A stretch of 64,000 nt of DNA from JACQQW01 sp964520655 (GTDB lineage Bacteria; Omnitrophota; Gorgyraeia; Zapsychrales; Fredricksoniimonadaceae): contig CAZFNI010000011.1 in the NCBI GenBank assembly GCA_964520655.1, positions 1 to 64,000 on the forward strand, given 5' to 3'. Shown piece after piece: positions 53,479 through 62,446 of the stretch. The position numbers and the translations under genes were made by a program. The notes under the pieces were generated by a model that was not told the origin of the DNA, made no database searches, and saw nothing but the letters and a program-made list of their open reading frames with translations. Every line of letters starts with the position of its first letter. Position 1 is the stretch's first letter.

Positions 53479-54974
53479 TGGGCAATAGCGGCATTCTTTT
53501 GCACATATCTTCTTTACCTTCTGCCTACGGTATTGGTGACCTTGGGCCCCAGGCGTTCGCGTTCGTTGATTTTTTAGAAGGGGCTGCGCAGCAGTATTGG
53601 CAGGTGCTGCCGGTCAATCCGACGGACGGCATTAACGCGCATTCACCATACAGTTGCTCGTCGGCTTTTGCCGGGAATCCTTTGTTGATAAGTCCGCAGG
53701 TGATGGTCATTGATGGTTTGTTGACATTAAAGGATCTTGCCACGGTTCCGGCATTTTCTAAAACCCAGATCGATTATGATGCTGTCCGTGCTTATAAAGA
53801 TGGCCTTTTGCATACGGCCTACGCGCGTTGGTCCAGGGACAAGAGCCGCCATGATGCGTACCAGATCTTTTGCAAAGCTCAAGGCTTCTGGCTGGATGAT
53901 TACGCCGTGTTTACGGCTGCTAAAAAAGTCTACAATGGGCAGTGCTGGCGGCAGTGGCCGCGTGCGTTGCGGGACAGGGATACCGGTGCTGTCCGTCGAT
54001 TTTGTAAAACCCATGATAATGCTGTCGAAGAAGTAAAATTCATCCAATTCGTTTTTTTCAGCCAGTGGGAGAGGCTTACGGCCTACGCGCATGAACATAA
54101 TGTCAAGATCATCGGGGATATCCCGATCTACGTTAATTTTGACAGCGCCGATGTGTGGTGCCATCGGCAATATTTTAAATTGAATGAATCCGGTGATCTA
54201 AAATTTGTCAGCGGTTGTCCGCCGGATTATTTCAGCAAGACAGGTCAGCGCTGGGGTAATCCCGTGTATGACTGGACCGCGCTTAAGAAGAATAAGTATT
54301 CCTGGTGGGTCAAACGCGTGGCCCATAATCTGAATTTATTCGACTGTTTACGCATTGACCATTTCCGTGGTTTTGAGTCTTTTTGGCAGATCCCGGCCCA
54401 GGAAAAGCTTGCGGTGTTCGGCAAATGGGTCAAAGCGCCGGGGAAGGATTTTTTTGGTGTTTTGAGCAAGCAGTTTAACGATATTCCGATCATTGCTGAG
54501 GACTTGGGCGAGATCACCCCGGAGGTGGTTGCGTTGATGAAGCAATTCGGTTTCCCCGGGATGAGGGTTTTGTTGTTCGGTTTTGGCGGCGATCCAAAGA
54601 CCAATCCTCATGTCCCGGCGAATTACGGCGTCAATTGTGTGGCCTATACGGGTACCCACGATAATAATACGATCGTGGGCTGGGTGCAGCATGAAGCCAA
54701 ACCATTTGAATTAAACGCTCTTAAGCGTATATTGAAGGTCCAGAAGATCGCATTGAAGCAGGTCCATTGGCAGATGATCGATGCGCTGATGGCGTCCCGC
54801 GCCAGGACAGTGATCATCCCGCTGGTTGACGTGTTAGGATTGGGACAGGATGCGCGCATGAATCTTCCGTCGACGACAGTGCGCAACTGGAAATGGCGGT
54901 TTAAACGGCAGGATCTGACAGTTAAGGTTTTAAAGCGGTTACTTAAATCAACGCAGAAATATCAGAGGGGATAA
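53478..54974 (+). CDS. malQ: 4-alpha-glucanotransferase
   Basis: A 498-residue GH77 enzyme that transfers alpha-1,4-glucan chains. Motifs: ILLHISSLPSAYGIGDLGP, SPYSCSSAFAGNPLLIS, GDIPIYVNFDSADVW, FDCLRIDHFRGF (nucleophile Asp), IIAEDLGEITPEV (acid Glu) and AYTGTHDNNTIVGW. The start is ATG 53478, overlapping the GH57 stop; an adjacent TTG at 53475 is possible. It completes a glycogen remodelling operon with glgB and GH57. Confidence 0.96.
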   Translation: MGNSGILLHISSLPSAYGIGDLGPQAFAFVDFLEGAAQQYWQVLPVNPTDGINAHSPYSCSSAFAGNPLLISPQVMVIDGLLTLKDLATVPAFSKTQIDYDAVRAYKDGLLHTAYARWSRDKSRHDAYQIFCKAQGFWLDDYAVFTAAKKVYNGQCWRQWPRALRDRDTGAVRRFCKTHDNAVEEVKFIQFVFFSQWERLTAYAHEHNVKIIGDIPIYVNFDSADVWCHRQYFKLNESGDLKFVSGCPPDYFSKTGQRWGNPVYDWTALKKNKYSWWVKRVAHNLNLFDCLRIDHFRGFESFWQIPAQEKLAVFGKWVKAPGKDFFGVLSKQFNDIPIIAEDLGEITPEVVALMKQFGFPGMRVLLFGFGGDPKTNPHVPANYGVNCVAYTGTHDNNTIVGWVQHEAKPFELNALKRILKVQKIALKQVHWQMIDALMASRARTVIIPLVDVLGLGQDARMNLPSTTVRNWKWRFKRQDLTVKVLKRLLKSTQKYQRG

Positions 54975-54976
54975 GT

Positions 54977-55591
54977 ATGAGCAAACAAAAATGGACAATC
55001 CTAATTATTGTCGCGGTGGTTGCCGTGATCGTTATTATAAAATATGTAGCCACGATGTCGCCTGTCAAGATCGATTCCAACGCGGCCCGTACGGAAGGTC
55101 CGGCGGATGCGAAAGTCCAGATCGTCGAATTTGTTGATTTTCAATGCCCCTCCTGTGCCAATGGATTCAAGATCTTAAAGAATTATATGGCCAAATACCC
55201 TAAGGACATCCGGGTACAGATGAAATATTTCCCGTTGTATAAGATCCACGCGCATGCCAAACGGTCGGTGTTGTATAGTGAATGCGCGGCCCGTCAGGGA
55301 AAATTCTGGCCGTTCGTGGATAAGTTGTTTGAACGGCAGGCGCAGTGGGCACCGATGATCAATGTGGAGGCTGCGTACACGGATATCGCCAGGGAGAGCC
55401 ATTTAGACCTGGGTGCTCTGACAGTTTGTTTGAATGCGGAGGAGACGATCGCTCCCATCGAGCAAGACAGGCAAATGGGCACGACATTAAGCGTGGCGTC
55501 AACTCCGACGTATTTTATCAACAATAAAATGGTGGTTGGGGCAAAATCGCTCCAGGATGAACTTAACACGTTATTCCCTGAGGGGAAATAA
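54977..55591 (+). CDS. DsbA-like membrane-anchored thiol oxidoreductase
   Basis: A 204-residue protein with an N-terminal anchor helix (WTILIIVAVVAVIVIIKYVA) and a DsbA/thioredoxin-4 domain. The active site CPSC is in FVDFQCPSCANGFK, and the cis-Pro loop is VASTPTYFINNKMV. It should form or isomerise disulfides outside the membrane. It is followed one base later by a MauE/DoxX-like gene, a likely redox partner. Confidence 0.92.
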   Translation: MSKQKWTILIIVAVVAVIVIIKYVATMSPVKIDSNAARTEGPADAKVQIVEFVDFQCPSCANGFKILKNYMAKYPKDIRVQMKYFPLYKIHAHAKRSVLYSECAARQGKFWPFVDKLFERQAQWAPMINVEAAYTDIARESHLDLGALTVCLNAEETIAPIEQDRQMGTTLSVASTPTYFINNKMVVGAKSLQDELNTLFPEGK

Positions 55592-55592
55592 G

Positions 55593-56027
55593 ATGTTCGT
55601 AGTGCTGCGCATTCTGATCGGCATGGTATTGTTGGTCTCTGGTGTGGAAAAAACGATAAGTCCGTACCAGAATTTCCTCTATGTGATCCAGGCCTATCAA
55701 ATGCTTCCGGGATGGTTGGAAAGCGTTGTCGCTGTCGTTCTTCCTTGGGTGGAATTATTGGTTGGATTGTTTTTGGTGGTCGGGTTATGGCTGCCGCTGA
55801 TGTTAAATGCAGCGCTTGTGATCTTTGCGATGTTCATCGTTGTCGTTGGTCAGGCATTACTGCGCGGCCTTCCGATCGATCAATGCGGATGTTTTGGCAA
55901 CAGCATCCATATAGCCCCAAGGGTTATCATTATTTTTGACAGCGTGACGCTGTTATTGACGTATTGGTTGATCCGCAAGCTCGAGAGAACATCGTTCTTC
56001 AGCGTTGATGGATATTTCCGCAAATGA
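55593..56027 (+). CDS. MauE/DoxX-family membrane protein
   Basis: A 144-residue protein with four transmembrane helices (LRILIGMVLLVSGVEKTISP, VVAVVLPWVELLVGLFLVVG). A loop Cys pair lies in IDQCGCFGN. MauE proteins assist disulfide formation in methylamine dehydrogenase maturation, so pairing with the DsbA-like protein suggests it keeps that protein oxidised. AGGGGAAA precedes the ATG. It overlaps the next gene by ATGA. Confidence 0.85.
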   Translation: MFVVLRILIGMVLLVSGVEKTISPYQNFLYVIQAYQMLPGWLESVVAVVLPWVELLVGLFLVVGLWLPLMLNAALVIFAMFIVVVGQALLRGLPIDQCGCFGNSIHIAPRVIIIFDSVTLLLTYWLIRKLERTSFFSVDGYFRK

Positions 56028-57460
56028 AGATCTGTAAGATCGTTTTGGCTATTTTGGTCGCGACCCAAGCGACATGTTTGGCTGGCCTGCCAGTCAAACA
56101 GCCCAATGTTGCCGGCGGGTTCTATCCTGCTGATCCCCAGGAATTAAACCGTATGATCGACGGGTACATTTCTCAGGCCTCTGACGAGGTGGGGGATGAT
56201 CATGTGGATATTGCCATCAGTCCCCATGCCGGTTATGTGTATTCTGGTCCCGTCGCGGGGCATCTTTTCAAAGGACTGGCTAAAACGCAATACAAAACGG
56301 TTGTTGTTCTGGCGCCAAGCCATTTTCTGCCATTTAACGGGATCGCTGTCTGGGCCGAGGGTTCATTTAGAACGCCGTTAGGAGACCTTTCTGTAGATGA
56401 GGAATTTGCTGCAGGCTTAAAACAAAAGACGTCGGTGTTGCAGGACCTTCCGGAAGTATTTGATAAAGAACATGCTTTGGAGGTTCAGCTTCCGTTCATT
56501 ATGAAAACATTTCCGCAGGCAAAGATCGTGCCGTTGATCCTGGGAGAGGCAGATCTGCTGCAATGTCAAAAGCTTGCTGCGGCTTTAAACGAGCAGATCA
56601 AAGATCGTCGGGATGTTCTTGTTCTTATATCTTCGGATTTTTCTCATTATTTACCTTATGATGAAAATAATGCCCGTGACGAGCGGACATTAAAAGCTAT
56701 TCAGAATGAAGATATAGAAAGTTTTTGGAAGGGTAATCTCTCCAGGGAGATGGAGATGTGCGGTTTTATTCCTGCGACTGTTGGGCTGATGTTGGCTAAG
56801 TTAAGAGGGCTTAGTACGGTTAAGATCTTAAAACGTGAGAATTCTGGAGATACTGCCAAAGATAAATCCAGGGTCGTTGGGTATGCGGCGGTGGTCTTTT
56901 TGAAACCTCAGGGGTTGACGCAGGGGCAGAAAAAGGAATTGTTGGGGTTGGCTAGAAGGTCCTTAGAGGATTTTGTCAGGACGGGCCGTACATTTGCAGC
57001 AGAAGCTAACGATGCCCGTTTAAATGAGATCCAGGGAGCTTTTGTGACGCTGACAAAGTCTGGACAATTACGCGGATGTATTGGTAATATAATAGGACAA
57101 AAGGCGCTGTCTCAGACAGTGGTGGATATGGCCAAGGCCGCGGCTTCTGAAGATCCGCGGTTTACGCCGGTTTTGCCTAATGAGTTAAAGTACATCCATG
57201 TTGAGGTGTCTGTATTAAGCGTTCCTCAAAGAGTTGATGATATCGATCAGATAAAGCTGGGACGAGACGGAGTGATCATATCGTCAGCAGATGGGCATCA
57301 GGGGGTTTTTCTGCCGCAGGTCGCCTCCGAAACAGGGTGGGACAAAGAGAAATTCTTAAGCGAGTTGTGTGTGCAAAAAGCTGGACTGGATGAGTCGTGT
57401 TATAAAGATCCCCGTGTTTCCAAGTATGTCTTTACGGCGGAGGTTTTTGGTGAGGAATAA
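56024..57460 (+). CDS. MEMO-AMMECR1 fusion protein, probably exported
   Basis: A 478-residue fusion. A probable signal peptide (MKICKIVLAILVATQATCLA) precedes a MEMO domain (about residues 28-300; QPNVAGGFYPADPQEL, SPHAGYVYSGPVAG, SSDFSHYLPYDENN with the conserved His and Asp residues) and an AMMECR1 domain (about 305-478; GCIGNI, DPRFTPVLPNEL). These are the A and B parts of the AmmeMemoRadiSam set; the radical SAM part is not nearby. Fusion plus export is unusual. Function is unknown. Confidence 0.88.
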   Translation: MKICKIVLAILVATQATCLAGLPVKQPNVAGGFYPADPQELNRMIDGYISQASDEVGDDHVDIAISPHAGYVYSGPVAGHLFKGLAKTQYKTVVVLAPSHFLPFNGIAVWAEGSFRTPLGDLSVDEEFAAGLKQKTSVLQDLPEVFDKEHALEVQLPFIMKTFPQAKIVPLILGEADLLQCQKLAAALNEQIKDRRDVLVLISSDFSHYLPYDENNARDERTLKAIQNEDIESFWKGNLSREMEMCGFIPATVGLMLAKLRGLSTVKILKRENSGDTAKDKSRVVGYAAVVFLKPQGLTQGQKKELLGLARRSLEDFVRTGRTFAAEANDARLNEIQGAFVTLTKSGQLRGCIGNIIGQKALSQTVVDMAKAAASEDPRFTPVLPNELKYIHVEVSVLSVPQRVDDIDQIKLGRDGVIISSADGHQGVFLPQVASETGWDKEKFLSELCVQKAGLDESCYKDPRVSKYVFTAEVFGEE

Positions 57461-57890
57461 ACTGATCACAGTGTTCGTGATGATCTGGCTTGCGGTATTT
57501 CATTATGAATCGTGCCGCGCAGCGTTCTTAGATCCTTTGTTCCATCAAAAGCTGCCCAAGGTCAAATTCCTTTTTCCACCAGCCGGCTGGATCATGTTCT
57601 ATGCGGTCGGGGACAATTACGGGTATACGGAGGTCTATGGTATCAAGGATGGCCGTACGCAGTTGATCGACCCGCATGATATCTTACAGGTCCGGCCGAT
57701 CGGATATGACAATATCCACCGCAATGCCCTGGTGCTGGTCTTAGATGAACGGATGCGCGTACCATTTTGCGGTTTTTTAAAACATAAGTTCCCATACTTT
57801 GACGGGTTCTGGGTCATGTATGCGAATTATCCCTCGGTAACCAAAGAGCCTTTACGGAAAGAACAAGGGTTGGTCTATGAGTGTCGTTAA
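57450..57890 (+). CDS. Small exported protein of unknown function
   Basis: A 146-residue protein starting at GTG 57450, with GGAGG about seven bases upstream inside the previous gene. An N-terminal hydrophobic segment (KLITVFVMIWLAVFHYESCRA) suggests a signal peptide or anchor. The rest (DPLFHQKLPKVKFLFPPAGW, NYGYTEVYGIKDGR, DILQVRPIGYDNIHRNALV) matches nothing I recognise, although similar small proteins accompany HTTM genes. It overlaps the neighbours by 11 and 14 bases. Confidence 0.7.
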   Translation: MRNKLITVFVMIWLAVFHYESCRAAFLDPLFHQKLPKVKFLFPPAGWIMFYAVGDNYGYTEVYGIKDGRTQLIDPHDILQVRPIGYDNIHRNALVLVLDERMRVPFCGFLKHKFPYFDGFWVMYANYPSVTKEPLRKEQGLVYECR

Positions 57891-59112
57891 ATACTGGCAT
57901 CGGTCGTTCCTGGAAGAACGCGCGTCTATCGGGCTGTCATTTTTCAGGATCTTTGTCGCCCTCGCAACGGGTCTCCATGTGATCCCGGCATTTTTTGCGC
58001 TGCCGGATAACTTTTCTGCCTCAGCTCTAAAGCTGCACGATTACAGTTTCTTTCCGCTTTGGACGCTGCGGTGGGTGGCCCAAAGCCCTGACTGGCTGAT
58101 CGAGTTGTTCGTTAAATTGTTTATCATCTTCTGGTTTGGGTTTTTGGTCGGCATCAGGACGCAGCTGTGCGGCATCGGAATGACGCTGTGCTGCTATTAT
58201 TTTTATGCGCTTAATAGTTTCCATATCGGAACATTGTCCTGGGACATTCTGCTTGTCACCCTGTTCTTGATGTGCATAACGCCGTATCCGGGTGATTATT
58301 TTTCCATCGATGCGTTAAACAGTAAACATCGACAGCCCTGGGCAAGGCCAAGGCCGTATTTTATCCAGAGATTGCTGCAGATACAGATCGCTTCAACATA
58401 CTTTTATACGGCACTGCACAAGATCACCGGCGAAGGCGATTGGCTGACCGGCAACCCGATCCATGCCCTGGTCAATTACCCTCAGGCAGGGGTGACGAAG
58501 AATTTTTTATTTAAGGAGTGGATGGCCGTTCATCCGCAATTCTGTTACGTGCTTGGCATTATCGTCGTAGCTGTGGAATTGCTGATGCCGTTGTTGCTTT
58601 TTTATCCCAAAACGCGCCGCAGTGGCATCATCCTGGGGTTCGTCTTCCATGTGACGCTGATCTTGACGCTGGATGTGCCGGCGATATTCTTCTTTTTATA
58701 CCCCGCCCAGCTGCTGCTGTTTATCCACCCTGATGCCGTGTTGAGATGGATCGAGTCTATCCGCCGCCGTCAAGTCCCCATGACGCTGCTTTATGACGGG
58801 GACTGCGGGTTCTGCCGGCGTTGGGTCGAGCGGTTTATGGTGATGGATATTTTTGGCCGGCTGACCTTTAAACCCATGGCCGATGCCGGGCATGAGATGG
58901 TCTTAGTTGATGGTGAAACGCGATGGGGAGGATTCCGGGCTTTTCGCAGGCTTTGTTTACAATTACCTATGCTTTATCCTCTGGTGTTATTCGTGTATTT
59001 CCCCGGTGCCGTTTGGGTTGGGGACTGGGGATACCGTTTTGTAGCGCGTAATCGTCATTTATTCTCTGGTCTTAAGGCCTGCGGCAATAACAGCTGCTCT
59101 AGATCTTTATGA
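57877..59112 (+). CDS. HTTM domain fused to DCC thiol-disulfide domain
   Basis: A 411-residue membrane protein. The N-terminal part (about residues 1-290) has the multi-helix HTTM fold of vitamin K-dependent gamma-carboxylase-like proteins (ERASIGLSFFRIFVALATGL, STYFYTALHKITGEGDWLTGNPI). The C-terminal DCC/DUF393 domain (about 300-405) begins MTLLYDGDCGFCRRWVERF. Related fusions are known in several phyla; carboxylase activity is not proven. It is coupled by ATGA to rodA. Confidence 0.88.
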   Translation: MSVVKYWHRSFLEERASIGLSFFRIFVALATGLHVIPAFFALPDNFSASALKLHDYSFFPLWTLRWVAQSPDWLIELFVKLFIIFWFGFLVGIRTQLCGIGMTLCCYYFYALNSFHIGTLSWDILLVTLFLMCITPYPGDYFSIDALNSKHRQPWARPRPYFIQRLLQIQIASTYFYTALHKITGEGDWLTGNPIHALVNYPQAGVTKNFLFKEWMAVHPQFCYVLGIIVVAVELLMPLLLFYPKTRRSGIILGFVFHVTLILTLDVPAIFFFLYPAQLLLFIHPDAVLRWIESIRRRQVPMTLLYDGDCGFCRRWVERFMVMDIFGRLTFKPMADAGHEMVLVDGETRWGGFRAFRRLCLQLPMLYPLVLFVYFPGAVWVGDWGYRFVARNRHLFSGLKACGNNSCSRSL

Positions 59113-60221
59113 ATTCATCAAAGACAATAGCCCGCACCCTTTGGACGCATGTTCTGCTGGTCATGATATTTGGCCTGATCGCTTTATACAGCGCTTCCTA
59201 TAATAATGTGAGGGTCAGTCAATCTGTTTTTTATGACCAGCTGGGTATCGCCGCGGTCTCTGTGATCATGATGGTGATCTTAAGCACGTTGGATTATCGC
59301 AAGTGGTTTGAGGTGGCGTATATCGTGTACGGCATCAGTATTGTGTTTTTGGTCCTGGTGTTTTTTGTCGGACGCCAGGCCTTGGGGGCGACGCGGTGGT
59401 TCTCGATCGGCGGGTTTAGTTTTCAGCCGTCGGAATTCAGCAAGTTCGCTGTCACTTTGATGCTGGCCAGGTATTTCTGCAGCCGCAGGCCGCATTTGTC
59501 TTTTAATCTATCCGGCTCTCTGAGGGGGGTGTGGGAAGATCTGCTTTGGCCGTTAGTATTGACAGGTATTTCTGTTTTACTTATTTTCAAGCAGCCGGAT
59601 CTTGGTACAGCCATTATCGTTTTTAGTGTTTTTTTGTTGATGCTTTTTGCCAGCGGGATCGCTCCTAAGATCTTTGCGGCGTTTATGGGAATGATCGCGC
59701 TGGCCACGCCGTTTATGTGGCATTTTCTAAAACCGTATCAACGGGACCGGCTTCTTGTATTCATTAATCCCAATCATGATCCGACCGGTGCGGGGTATAC
59801 GATCATCCAGTCGAAGATCGCGGTCGGGTCCGGCCAGATCTTCGGCAAAGGCTGGCTTTCCGGCACTCAGAACCAATTGAATTTCCTACCAGAGCGGCAC
59901 ACGGATTTCATATTTTCGGTCATTGGAGAGGAATGGGGATTCTTAGGCTCGGTCTTTTTGGTCTATTGTTATGCCATGATCATTTACGCGGGGTTCTCTA
60001 TTGCTGCCCGCACCAAGGACCGGTTCGGGCAGATCGCTGCTGTCGGCATGGCAGGGGTGATCGGTCTGCAGGTGGTCATCAACATTGCCATGGTCATGGG
60101 GCTTTTGCCGGTGGTTGGGATCACGCTGCCCTTGATCAGTTATGGGCGCACATCGTTCATTGTTTTTGCCATGATGATCGGATTTTTACTCAATTTAAAT
60201 AAAAAGCGGACAATGTTTTAA
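59109..60221 (+). CDS. rodA: Rod-shape peptidoglycan polymerase RodA
   Basis: A 370-residue SEDS-family glycosyltransferase that polymerises peptidoglycan during elongation. About ten transmembrane helices are visible. Motifs: GATRWFSIGGFSFQPSEFSKFA, PDLGTAIIVF, GAGYTIIQSKIAVGSGQIFGKGW, LPERHTDFIFSVIGEEWG and the late VGITLPLISYGRTSFIV. The last motifs are conserved in FtsW/RodA. RodA is preferred over FtsW by the ERHTDFIFSVIGEE and GSGQIFGKG forms. Confidence 0.92.
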   Translation: MNSSKTIARTLWTHVLLVMIFGLIALYSASYNNVRVSQSVFYDQLGIAAVSVIMMVILSTLDYRKWFEVAYIVYGISIVFLVLVFFVGRQALGATRWFSIGGFSFQPSEFSKFAVTLMLARYFCSRRPHLSFNLSGSLRGVWEDLLWPLVLTGISVLLIFKQPDLGTAIIVFSVFLLMLFASGIAPKIFAAFMGMIALATPFMWHFLKPYQRDRLLVFINPNHDPTGAGYTIIQSKIAVGSGQIFGKGWLSGTQNQLNFLPERHTDFIFSVIGEEWGFLGSVFLVYCYAMIIYAGFSIAARTKDRFGQIAAVGMAGVIGLQVVINIAMVMGLLPVVGITLPLISYGRTSFIVFAMMIGFLLNLNKKRTMF

Positions 60222-60230
60222 AGGTAATAC

Positions 60231-60259
60231 TAGACATTTGATAGTCCATTAAGTATATT
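60231..60259 (+). promoter_or_regulatory. Leaderless promoter of the MshEN-pilB operon
   Basis: TAGACA (60231-60236), 17 bases, TATATT (60254-60259), seven bases, ATG 60267. An in-frame TTG at 60258 overlaps the -10 box and is unlikely to be the start. Confidence 0.65.
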
Positions 60260-60266
60260 GAAAGTT

Positions 60267-60716
60267 ATGAAACATTTTAGAAAAACAGTCAATAAGCAAT
60301 TGGGTGAGATCTTGATCGAGCGGGGCATCATCACCCGGGTACAGCTGGAAGATGCGTTAAAATCTCAGAAGGACAGCGGTTTGCTGCTGGGGGAAGCGTT
60401 GGTCACGCTCAAATATGTGTCAGAGGAGGACATTGTCCAGGCCCTGACCTGCCAATACGGTTTTCCTTATTTGCCTTTGTCGAATTATGAGATCGCCCCG
60501 GAAGTCCTCGCGACCTTGCCGGTCAATATCTGTAAGAAATATTGCCTGATCCCTATCGATAAGATCGGCAAAAGCCTGACGCTGGCGATGGATAATCCGC
60601 TGAATCTGCAAGCCTTGGAAGATGTGGAATTGGTCACGGGTAGCGTCGTTCAGGCTTTTGTCAGCACCACGACGGATATCCGCAACGCGATCAAACGCTA
60701 TTACGAAACAACGTAA
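60267..60716 (+). CDS. MshEN-domain protein without ATPase domain
   Basis: A 149-residue protein made almost only of the GspE/PilB N-terminal domain (LGEILIERGIITRVQLEDALKSQ, LLGEALVTLKYVSEEDIVQAL, LPLSNYEIAPEVLATLP). This domain binds cyclic di-GMP in MshE-type proteins; the RLGEALV-like motifs are partly conserved. No Walker motif is present. It may regulate the two following ATPases. The start at ATG 60267 agrees with the promoter. Confidence 0.85.
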   Translation: MKHFRKTVNKQLGEILIERGIITRVQLEDALKSQKDSGLLLGEALVTLKYVSEEDIVQALTCQYGFPYLPLSNYEIAPEVLATLPVNICKKYCLIPIDKIGKSLTLAMDNPLNLQALEDVELVTGSVVQAFVSTTTDIRNAIKRYYETT

Positions 60717-60724
60717 GATATCCG

Positions 60725-62446
60725 ATGTTATCTTTTAAAGACCGGCTTAAAGAGATTGTTTTACGCGATAAGCTGCTGACTCCGGAAAGTCTGGAGAAGG
60801 TTCTCGATGAACAAAAGAAAACCGGCGGCGAACTAAGCCGTATTCTGCAAAAAAACAAGCTCCTCACCGACGACCAGTTGTGTCATGTTCTTAGTGAAGG
60901 TTTGGATATCCCCGTCATCAACCTTTCTGTGTTCAGGCTTGATCCCGCGGTCGTTAAGGTCCTTCCCAAAGAATTTGCTTTAGAATACCGCATGATACCG
61001 ATCTCCCGGCTTGGCAATCAGCTGACGGTCGCCATGGTCGACCCACAGGATGTTTTTGCGATCGATAATGCCAAGGCGTTGACCAATATGTCGATCAATG
61101 TGGTCATCGCGAAGGCCAGGGACATTCTCGCGGCTATTGAGCGTATGTATGATGCTGACAGTTCCGCATCGCTCGAGGATATCCTCAAGGACATCAAGAC
61201 CAGTGAAGATATAGAGCTGGTCAAGACCAATATGGCCTCAATTGATAAGCAGAAGGTGGAGAGCCTGACGGAAGATGCCCCGATCATTACGCTTGTCAAT
61301 ACGATCATTGAGCAGGCCGTTTTGGCTAAAGCCAGCGATGTTTTTTTGGAGCCGATGGAAACGACCATGCGCATCCGTTATCGAGTCGACGGGATGATCC
61401 GCGAGATCGACCGCATGCCTAAAGTATTCCATTTCCCGGTTATTTCGCGCGTTAAGGTCATTTCTAATCTGGATATCGCTGAACATCGCCTGCCACAGGA
61501 TGGACGTTTTCGCATTGTCACCGCGCAGGGAAAAGAAGTGGATTTCCGCGTGAACGTTTTGCCAACGTCTTTTGGAGAAAAAGTGGTACTTCGGATCTTG
61601 GATAAGAATCTGGAGGTCCATGGTCTGGACAGACTTGGATTCGAGCAGGCCAGCTTAAATCGCCTGAAAGAAAGTTGCGAACGCCCTCATGGGATGATCC
61701 TGGCTTGTGGGCCGACGGGCAGCGGCAAGACGACCACATTATATTCGATCCTCAAACATATTGATACCCCGGGCAAGAACATCATCACGGTCGAGGACCC
61801 TGTTGAGATACAGGTGAAAGGTCTTAATCAGGTCAATATCCGTCCGGAGGTGGGGCTGACGTTCCCGGCAAGTCTGCGGGCCATACTGCGTCAGGATCCT
61901 GATGTGATCTTGATCGGAGAGGTCCGCGATGCAGAAACCCTGGATATTGCGGTCAAAGCCGCGTTGACGGGCCATTTGGTCCTGACATCGCTGCACACCA
62001 CAACAGCGGCGGGTTCAGTGACGCGCATGGTCAATATGGGGATCGAGCCGTTCCTGTTGTGCTCTTCTGTGATCGCCATTGTGGCACAACGACTTGTCCG
62101 TCGGGTATGTCCCAAGTGCCGTGAAGCATATACCATCGCCCCGGAAGTTGCCAAACAATTCAATCTCGCTAAACTTGTTCCTGATCATAATCTGATCTTT
62201 TATCGTCCCAAAGGGTGCCAGAAATGTTTTAACAGCGGTTATCAGGGACGGGTTGGGATAACGGAGATCTTGATCATGACCAACAAGATCAAGGAATTGA
62301 TATTGGCCAGGGCTCCAGAGCTTGAGATCAAGAATGCCGCGCGTGAAGTCGGGATGGTCACGATGCGTGAGGATGCTGTGATCAAGGCGAGCAATGGTCT
62401 GACAACATTGGAAGAGGTGGTGCGCTTGACCGCACCGGATAATTGA
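60725..62446 (+). CDS. pilB: Type IV pilus / type II secretion assembly ATPase (PilB/GspE)
   Basis: A 573-residue hexameric motor ATPase that drives pilus extension or type II secretion. An N-terminal MshEN domain (about residues 1-145) precedes the core: Walker A GPTGSGKTTTLYS, the Asp box ITVEDPVEIQVKG, Walker B LRAILRQDPDVILIGEVRD, the His box LTGHLVLTSLHTTTAAG, and a tetracysteine zinc site (CPKC and CQKC). It overlaps the next ATPase by one base. Confidence 0.93.
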   Translation: MLSFKDRLKEIVLRDKLLTPESLEKVLDEQKKTGGELSRILQKNKLLTDDQLCHVLSEGLDIPVINLSVFRLDPAVVKVLPKEFALEYRMIPISRLGNQLTVAMVDPQDVFAIDNAKALTNMSINVVIAKARDILAAIERMYDADSSASLEDILKDIKTSEDIELVKTNMASIDKQKVESLTEDAPIITLVNTIIEQAVLAKASDVFLEPMETTMRIRYRVDGMIREIDRMPKVFHFPVISRVKVISNLDIAEHRLPQDGRFRIVTAQGKEVDFRVNVLPTSFGEKVVLRILDKNLEVHGLDRLGFEQASLNRLKESCERPHGMILACGPTGSGKTTTLYSILKHIDTPGKNIITVEDPVEIQVKGLNQVNIRPEVGLTFPASLRAILRQDPDVILIGEVRDAETLDIAVKAALTGHLVLTSLHTTTAAGSVTRMVNMGIEPFLLCSSVIAIVAQRLVRRVCPKCREAYTIAPEVAKQFNLAKLVPDHNLIFYRPKGCQKCFNSGYQGRVGITEILIMTNKIKELILARAPELEIKNAAREVGMVTMREDAVIKASNGLTTLEEVVRLTAPDN

